From Microcaldota archaeon (lineage in GTDB: Archaea; Micrarchaeota; Micrarchaeia; Anstonellales; VGKX01), in contig JAKALW010000085.1 of the NCBI GenBank assembly GCA_021823945.1, forward strand, positions 1 to 5,698: a stretch of DNA of 5,698 bases, read 5' to 3'. The notes under the pieces were generated by a model. The model did not search any database. It saw nothing but the letters and a program-made list of their open reading frames with translations, and was not told the origin of the DNA. Below, in pieces: positions 4,996 to 5,698 of this stretch. The number at the start of each line of letters is the position of its first letter. Positions within the stretch are counted from its first letter, which is position 1. The translations under genes were made by a program, and so were the position numbers.

Positions 4996-5698
4996 CTACG
5001 GAGTGAGAAGAATCTCCGTCCCGTCCTGCGCTATCTCGGATTTATCAAATATCGCCTTTGCCTGGGCAAGCAGGCTTGAAACGTCGTCGTACCGCGGGCT
5101 GATGTGCACGCCCACAAGCCTCTCAACGCCAGCCTTTTTTGCTATTTGCGCAGCCTGGCCCGCTGTGCTGTGCATCGTGAGCCTCGCCTCCTCCTCATGG
5201 TCGCCGGAAAATGACATCTCGTGGAAAAGCACGCTTGCGCCTTCGGCATATTTCACTGTTTTCTCGCAGGGTATTGTGTCGCCAGTGTAGACTATCTTTT
5301 TGCCCGCGACTTTGTGCGCCACATCAGTGAGCTTGATGGTCTTCCTGCCGATTTTGACCTTGCCGTCCTGCTGGATTTTGGTGAAGAGCGGCCCGAGAAT
5401 TCCCATGCTTTTTGCCTTTTTCTCGTCAAAGCGCCACTTGTCGGGAAGCGAGAACACGTAGCCCAGGCTCTTTGAGGAATGCCTTGTGGCAAACGCGCTC
5501 ACGCTGAAATTGTGCTCCTCATAGACCTTGCCGTCCTTCTTCACGGTGTGAACCCTGATAAATTCGGCAGCGGGAAGACCGAGGGATTCGATGCCCTCCG
5601 GCCCGAATACGTGCAGCTCCTCCGTCCTTTTGGCGAGCTTGAGTGTGGAAATCAGGCCGTACATCCCCAGGTAATGGTCGAGGTGCAGGTGGGTTATG
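4996..5698 (-). CDS. rnz: Ribonuclease Z (tRNA 3' processing), N-terminus beyond the right edge
   Basis: RNase Z is a metallo-beta-lactamase-fold endonuclease that removes the 3' trailer of pre-tRNAs so that CCA can be present or added. About 233 residues are visible, and the reading frame continues past the right edge. The first visible codons read ITHLHLDHYLG, the core HxHxDH metal motif, so the true start lies beyond the window and the internal ATG at 5664 is not it. Other landmarks in order are HVFGPEGIESL, FATRHSSKSLGYVF, YTGDT with the bridging Asp, FHEMSF, MHSTAGQAAQIAKKAGV and HISPRY. The fragment ends with DGTEILLTP, as short-form RNase Z proteins do. All metal ligands visible in this part are intact. 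The flippase-like gene follows after 27 bases. The missing part should be only some tens of residues, judged from the usual family length of about 300. Confidence 0.96.
   Translation of the reverse strand, partial: ITHLHLDHYLGMYGLISTLKLAKRTEELHVFGPEGIESLGLPAAEFIRVHTVKKDGKVYEEHNFSVSAFATRHSSKSLGYVFSLPDKWRFDEKKAKSMGILGPLFTKIQQDGKVKIGRKTIKLTDVAHKVAGKKIVYTGDTIPCEKTVKYAEGASVLFHEMSFSGDHEEEARLTMHSTAGQAAQIAKKAGVERLVGVHISPRYDDVSSLLAQAKAIFDKSEIAQDGTEILLTP

Noticed and set aside
1..5698. Mobile elements, CRISPR, defence or toxin-antitoxin systems, tRNA genes
   Set aside because: I found no transposase-like protein, terminal inverted repeats, regularly spaced repeats or cloverleaf-like segments. The genes are housekeeping or anonymous membrane types.

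Overview
The window looks like an ordinary stretch of an archaeal chromosome. PheS is of the archaeal/eukaryotic cytosolic type, with N-terminal winged-helix-like domains and a GVSLERP motif 3. One gene has a TTTAAATA box about 26 bases before an in-frame ATG, the usual geometry of a leaderless archaeal promoter. Several proteins are small and anonymous, and genes are closely packed with pyrimidine-rich termination regions. A small-genome DPANN-like lineage is possible, but that is only an impression. I see no mobile element, CRISPR array, tRNA or rRNA.

Left block, minus strand, read right to left. A predicted single-pass surface protein (1615-2457) starts from a leaderless-type promoter. pheS follows 52 bases later (120-1562). 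Next comes the start of a second anchored or secreted protein that runs off the left edge (1-123), its ATG overlapping the pheS stop as ATGA. A synthetase gene therefore sits between two membrane/surface protein genes.

Middle block, plus strand. A 166-base AT-rich divergent promoter region (2458-2623) carries repeated TAGTA elements. It leads to a UPF0173-type metallo-beta-lactamase-fold hydrolase (2624-3301) whose metal motif reads HEHDGH instead of HxHxDH. A 135-base gap follows with two tandem stem-loops, a promoter candidate and a good Shine-Dalgarno. It leads to a 131-residue protein (3437-3832) whose layout resembles SecB-like chaperones, then a T-rich terminator.

Right block, minus strand, convergent with the middle block. 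RNase Z (4996 to the right edge, missing its N-terminus) is followed after 27 bases by a multi-pass flippase-like (UPF0104/LPG synthase TM) membrane protein (3941-4969).

The genes do not form one obvious pathway. tRNA metabolism is represented twice (PheS, RNase Z) and membrane or surface biology three times. No gene-free stretch reaches 300 bases. The most useful points are the altered metal motif, the SecB-like candidate, the start-site correction at 2457 and the repeats in the divergent promoter.
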